Part shown: piece after piece, positions 60,390 through 64,000 of the stretch | Layout of the letters: the number at the start of each line of letters is the position of its first letter | Position numbering within the stretch: position 1 is the stretch's first letter | Source: Desulfolithobacter dissulfuricans | GTDB lineage: Bacteria; Desulfobacterota; Desulfobulbia; Desulfobulbales; Desulfobulbaceae | DNA: 64,000 bases | Assembly: GCF_025998535.1 (NCBI RefSeq) | Contig: NZ_AP024233.1 | Span: forward strand, 2,364,001 to 2,428,000 | Direction of reading: 5' to 3' | The notes under the pieces: generated by a model | Told to the model about the DNA's origin: nothing | The model's database searches: none | The model's input: the letters and a program-made list of their open reading frames with translations, nothing else | Position numbers and translations under genes: made by a program

Positions 60390-60425
60390 AAAAAAAAGCG
60401 GGGCCAGAAGCCCCGCTTTTTTTAT
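60390..60425. terminator. Bidirectional rho-independent terminator
   Basis: AAAGCGGGGC and GCCCCGCTTT form a perfect stem around CAGAA, with A-runs before and T-runs after it. It lies just past the stop codon of the PEP synthase gene on the minus strand and can also stop plus-strand transcription. Confidence 0.9.
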
Positions 60426-60447
60426 TGCTGCAATGTCGGCTACCCCT

Positions 60448-62898
60448 TTAGTTCGGAGCAATGCCCAGCTCTTTTTCCTTCTCTGCCACCAGCAGCCTGG
60501 TCTTGACAATGGTGTCGGAGATCAGGCTCATGGAGTCGATGCCACACTCAACCAGGAAGGTGGCGAAATCCGGGAAGTCCGACGGCGCCTGGCCGCAGAT
60601 GCCGATTTTCCGGCCGCGGCGCTTGGCGGTGTCGATCACCATGCGGATCATGGTCTTGACCGCCTCGTTGCGCTCGTCGTAGATATGGGCCACCAGGTCG
60701 GAATCCCGATCCAGGCCGAGCGTCAGCTGGGTCAGGTCGTTGGAACCGATGGAGAAGCCGTCAAAGACATCGGCAAAGGCATCGGCGGAGATGACGTTGG
60801 AGGGAATCTCGCACATGACGTAGACCTCCAGGTCGTTCTCGCCCTGGACCAGGCCGAACTCACGCATTACCTCAATGACCTTCTTTCCTTCTTCCGGGGT
60901 CCGGCAGAACGGTACCATCAGCTTGATGTTGGTGAGCCCCATGTCGTTTCTGGCCTTGAGCAGGGCCATGCACTCCAGCTCAAAGGCCGGCTTGTACTTG
61001 TCGTCGTAATACCGGGAGGCACCGCGCCAGCCTATCATCGGGTTGGATTCCACCGGCTCGTAGAGCTGGCCGCCGATCAGGTTGGCGTACTCGTTGGACT
61101 TGAAGTCGGACAACCGGACGATGACGTCCTTGGGATAGAAACCGGCGCCGATCCGGCCCACGCCCTCGGCCAGCTTGTCGATAAAGAACTGCTTCTTGTC
61201 GTCCGGGTAGGCCGTGGTCCTGGCCTCGATCTGCTCGACGATGGTGGCGATCTCCGGATCCGAGGCGGCTCTGGCCTTGAGCTCCTCGAAGTTGTAGAGG
61301 GCCAGGGGATGGATGCCGATATGGGAGTTGATGATGAACTCCTCGCGGGCCAGGCCGACGCCGTCGTTGGGGATCTGGCCCTCGGTGAAGGCCTTTTCCG
61401 GGATACCGACGTTCATCATGATCTTGGTGCGGGTCTCGGGGATGTTGTCGAGATCGAGCCGCTCGACTTCGTACTTGAGCAGTCCCTCGTAGACATTGCC
61501 GGTCTCGCCCTCGGCGCAGCTGACCGTCACTTCCTGGCCGGTCTGGATGACCTTGGAGCCGTTCTCGGTGCCGATGACGCAGGGGATACCGAGCTCGCGG
61601 GAGATGATGGCCGCGTGACAGGTCCGGCCGCCGCGGTTGGTGACGATGGCGCCGGCGATCTTCATGATCGGTTCCCAGTCGGGATCGGTCATGTCGGTGA
61701 CCAGGACCTCGCCGGCCTTGAAGTCATGGATATCGCTGACGTCCTCGAGAACCCGGGCCACACCCTGGCCGATCTTGGCGCCGACGGCCTGCCCCTGGAC
61801 CAGGACCTTGCCGGTTTCCTTGAGGACATAGGTCTCCATCATGTTCTTGTTGGCCTGGGAGTGGACGGTCTCGGGCCGGGCCTGGACGATAAAGAGCTCG
61901 CCGGTGCCCACATTGACCCCGTCACCATCCTTGGCCCACTCGATGTCCATCCCCTTGCCGTAATGGTCTTCGATGATGCAGGCCCACCTGGCGAGTTGTA
62001 TGATCTCGTCGTCGGTGATCACGTACATGCCGCGCTCTTCCGGGGTGGTCGGCACATTCTTGACCGGTTCGTCGGCACCCGGATCGTCGTTATAGACCAT
62101 CTTGATTTCCTTTGTTCCCACCCGCTTGCCGACAATGGGCCGCTTGCCCTGCTTGAGGGTCGGCTTGAACACATAGTACTCGTCCGGGTTGACCGCACCC
62201 TGGACCACGTTTTCACCCAGGCCCCAGGCACCGGTGATGAAAACCGCATCCTCGAAGCCGGACTCGGTGTCGATGGAGAACATGACGCCGGAACTGGCCG
62301 CATCGGAGCGGGCCATCTTCTGGACCACGATGGAAAGATAGACATCGAACTGGCCAAAGCCCTTGTCATGCCGATAGGAGATGGCCCGGTTGGTGAAGAG
62401 GCTGGCAAAGCAGCGCTTGCAGGCGTCGATCAGGGCCTCGGGGCCGCGGATGTTGAGGTAGGTCTCCTGCTGGCCGGCAAAGGAGGCGTCGGGCAGGTCC
62501 TCGGCCGTGGCCGAGGAACGGACAGCCACATCGAGACCTTCGCCGTATTCCTCTTCCATCTTGCGGTAGGAATCGATAATGGCCTGGCGGAGATCATCGG
62601 GAAACTCGGCATTGCGAATGATATTCCGAACCTTTTCGCCACGCTCCTGCAGGTTGCGCAGATCGTGGGTATCAAGTCCTTCCAGTGCGTCCCTGATGGC
62701 CTGTTCCACACCGGCTTCCTTGAGCAGGTACTGGTACGCATAGGCGGTGATGGCGAACCCGTGGGGTACCTTGACGCCCTTTGAAGTGAGATGCTGGTAC
62801 ATCTCTCCCAAGGAGGCGTTCTTTCCGCCAACTATCGGCACATCCTCGATACCGATCTCTTCGAACCAGAGGATAAGTTTTTCGTTCGGTGCTCCCAT
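60448..62898 (-). CDS. ppsA: Phosphoenolpyruvate synthase
   Basis: 816 residues. The N-terminal nucleotide-binding part has PIVGGKNASLGEMYQHL and VAVRSSATAEDLPDASFAGQ. The swivelling domain carries the phosphorylated His in GGRTCHAAIISRELGIPC. The C-terminal PEP/pyruvate barrel has GIHPLALYNF, GSNDLTQLTLGLDRDS and GICGQAPSDFPDF. The enzyme makes PEP from pyruvate with ATP, for gluconeogenesis, or runs in reverse. It is a single gene with its own terminator. The large open frame on the opposite strand is a shadow. Confidence 0.95.
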   Translation of the reverse strand: MGAPNEKLILWFEEIGIEDVPIVGGKNASLGEMYQHLTSKGVKVPHGFAITAYAYQYLLKEAGVEQAIRDALEGLDTHDLRNLQERGEKVRNIIRNAEFPDDLRQAIIDSYRKMEEEYGEGLDVAVRSSATAEDLPDASFAGQQETYLNIRGPEALIDACKRCFASLFTNRAISYRHDKGFGQFDVYLSIVVQKMARSDAASSGVMFSIDTESGFEDAVFITGAWGLGENVVQGAVNPDEYYVFKPTLKQGKRPIVGKRVGTKEIKMVYNDDPGADEPVKNVPTTPEERGMYVITDDEIIQLARWACIIEDHYGKGMDIEWAKDGDGVNVGTGELFIVQARPETVHSQANKNMMETYVLKETGKVLVQGQAVGAKIGQGVARVLEDVSDIHDFKAGEVLVTDMTDPDWEPIMKIAGAIVTNRGGRTCHAAIISRELGIPCVIGTENGSKVIQTGQEVTVSCAEGETGNVYEGLLKYEVERLDLDNIPETRTKIMMNVGIPEKAFTEGQIPNDGVGLAREEFIINSHIGIHPLALYNFEELKARAASDPEIATIVEQIEARTTAYPDDKKQFFIDKLAEGVGRIGAGFYPKDVIVRLSDFKSNEYANLIGGQLYEPVESNPMIGWRGASRYYDDKYKPAFELECMALLKARNDMGLTNIKLMVPFCRTPEEGKKVIEVMREFGLVQGENDLEVYVMCEIPSNVISADAFADVFDGFSIGSNDLTQLTLGLDRDSDLVAHIYDERNEAVKTMIRMVIDTAKRRGRKIGICGQAPSDFPDFATFLVECGIDSMSLISDTIVKTRLLVAEKEKELGIAPN

Positions 62899-63276
62899 GT
62901 GTTTCTCTCCCTCTCAGATTAAATACATAGATTGTGACTTCAAAAGGACGGCCGGAACGCCTGTCTTTTTTCTATATCCTTCCCTAATTATAAAATTTTT
63001 GCTTTTAGGTCAACCCAAACGTCATAAATCACGTGATTGCACAACCCTGAAAGACGGCCGGCAAATCGCGATTCTCCGCTCATTTATTTGCCATCCGGCA
63101 GGCAAAGGGCTATATTACCCAGCGCGACCAGCGGCCCGAACATGGAGCAGATACCAGACGTACCTTCCGCTGATCGCCTGCGTTCCAACGAAAAACCAGA
63201 GAACCAGGGCCAGATCGAAAGCCGGGACAACCCGCTTCCCGCACCAGTCACCAGCCTTCACAGCCGGGAGAAACAG
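62899..63276. other. Divergent promoter region with a perfect 12-bp palindrome
   Basis: This region separates ppsA from the phosphohexomutase gene. AATCACGTGATT at 63,027-63,038 is a perfect palindrome and could be an operator; the factor is unknown. The right part can be read as an N-terminal extension of the mutase, but I do not think it is translated. Confidence 0.4.
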
Positions 63277-64000
63277 ATGGATATTTTGCAGACAATTGAC
63301 CGGATCATTGCCACCCATGTCAAACCGGAGCACCGCGAAAGCGACTATTTTGGCGCCATCAGGGAGCTGGTGGCCGGACGCAACCGGGCAGAGGATACGG
63401 AGGAACGGGCCCGGTGGCAGGCAGCCATCGATCGCGTCTACGAGTTCCTGCGCGATGAGATCCTGACCAGCAGGGACAGACCACGCAACCCGGTCACCTT
63501 CGGCACCTCAGGCTGGCGGGGCATCCTGGGCAAGGACCTCAACATCCGTTCGGTGGCCTTTGTCACTGCCGCCATTCTGGAATTGTACCGGGAGGCTGAA
63601 AAAAACGTTGCCCTGCGCGAGGCCCTCGGGGTGGCTGACTTTACCGAGATGCAGGAGCGGGGCTGCGTGGTGGGGTTCGACAACCGGTTTGGCGGCGAAC
63701 TGCTGGCCCTGGCGGCCATGAACGTACTGGCGGCCAACAACATCCGGATTCTGTATGCCGGCGAGGCCACCACCGGCATCCTTTCCGCCTCGGTCCTTGA
63801 GCGCCGGGCTGCCTTTTCCATCAACCTGACTCCGAGCCACAACCCCCTGGAGTATGGCGGTTTCAAGTACAACGGAGCCGATGCCGGCCCGGCCGCACCG
63901 ATCCTGACCAACCGGATCACCGAGCAGGCCCGGCGTATCATCGAAACCGGAAAGAGCGAGTTCATCCCCGACGATCTGGACCTGCAGCGACCGCTGGATC
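63277..64000 (+). CDS. Phosphoglucomutase/phosphomannomutase family protein, C-terminus cut by window edge
   Basis: The visible 241 residues start MDILQTIDRII, with GGGAG six bases upstream of the ATG. PVTFGTSGWRGILGKDLNIR is the alpha-D-phosphohexomutase N-terminus, CVVGFDNRFGGELLALA follows, and TPSHNPLEYGGFKYNGADAG holds the catalytic phosphoserine loop. The rest is outside. It interconverts hexose 1- and 6-phosphates, feeding sugar-nucleotide synthesis for the glycan locus. An in-frame ATG 45 codons upstream is less likely. Confidence 0.9.
   Translation, partial: MDILQTIDRIIATHVKPEHRESDYFGAIRELVAGRNRAEDTEERARWQAAIDRVYEFLRDEILTSRDRPRNPVTFGTSGWRGILGKDLNIRSVAFVTAAILELYREAEKNVALREALGVADFTEMQERGCVVGFDNRFGGELLALAAMNVLAANNIRILYAGEATTGILSASVLERRAAFSINLTPSHNPLEYGGFKYNGADAGPAAPILTNRITEQARRIIETGKSEFIPDDLDLQRPLD

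Noticed and set aside
60205-62784. Long plus-strand open frame of about 859 codons opposite ppsA
   Set aside because: It is an antisense shadow of the PEP synthase gene; its translation has Gly/Asp/Leu-rich, low-complexity sequence and no domain, whereas the minus strand gives a complete PpsA.

Overview
The window is moderately GC-rich, densely coding bacterial DNA. It holds a large envelope-polysaccharide locus, an almost complete type II secretion operon and many small palindromic or MITE-like repeats. Gene content and protein style suggest a Gram-negative member of the Desulfobacterota, possibly close to the Desulfobulbales; this is inference, and no rRNA or other marker gene is present. 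I recognise no rRNA, tRNA or CRISPR array.

Layout: (1) 1-2,343: a beta-CASP metallo-beta-lactamase gene cut by the window edge, a 189-bp tandem array, and the C-terminal stub of a glycosyltransferase. (2) 2,344-12,799: a lone AAA ATPase/nuclease-like gene, debris of sugar-epimerase genes, then one minus-strand operon encoding a TPR protein, a J-like protein, a GrpE-like protein, a short Hsp70, a zinc-ribbon protein and two near-identical AAA/PD-(D/E)XK proteins. A 50-bp upstream sequence is shared by this operon and the lone ATPase gene. (3) 13,143-24,015: glycosyltransferases, a sulfotransferase, an asparagine synthetase, a methyltransferase and a flippase. (4) 24,817-27,988 (plus strand): a small duplicated-domain protein and a P-type proton ATPase. 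(5) 28,097-37,954: an epimerase, glycosyltransferases, WecB, sulfotransferase domains, an 1,111-residue fusion protein and a Wzm/Wzt-type ABC exporter. (6) 38,574-52,418: type II secretion genes in the order G-H-I-J-K-L-M-N-C-D-E, with an MntA/HepT pair between D and E and no gspF. (7) 52,600-55,060: an IS110-family (IS1111-like) element inside a palindrome of a 280-bp repeat array. (8) 55,165-64,000: a delta-60 repeat protein, a molybdopterin-binding protein, a Trm112-like protein, an MscS channel, PEP synthase and the start of a phosphohexomutase gene.

Regions 3 and 5 together would make, decorate and export a surface glycan. WecB supplies ManNAc-type sugar, the glycosyltransferases assemble the chain, and sulfotransferase domains may decorate it. 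Two export routes are encoded, a Wzx-like flippase and Wzm/Wzt. No initiating transferase or polymerase is seen.

The most notable results concern small elements. A 156-181 bp element with 9-bp target duplications has inserted in frame into a glycosyltransferase gene and, in another copy, supplies the stop codon of the MscS gene. A second palindrome lies in frame inside the N-terminal coding regions of gspD and gspH. An IS1111-like element sits exactly at a CT dinucleotide inside a dispersed palindrome, and its ends can be mapped by comparison with empty copies. Four genes are broken by single-base shortfalls in C/G runs, which suggests either homopolymer sequencing error or recent decay. The Hsp70/J/GrpE/TPR operon with its linked ATPases is the best candidate for an undescribed multi-gene system.
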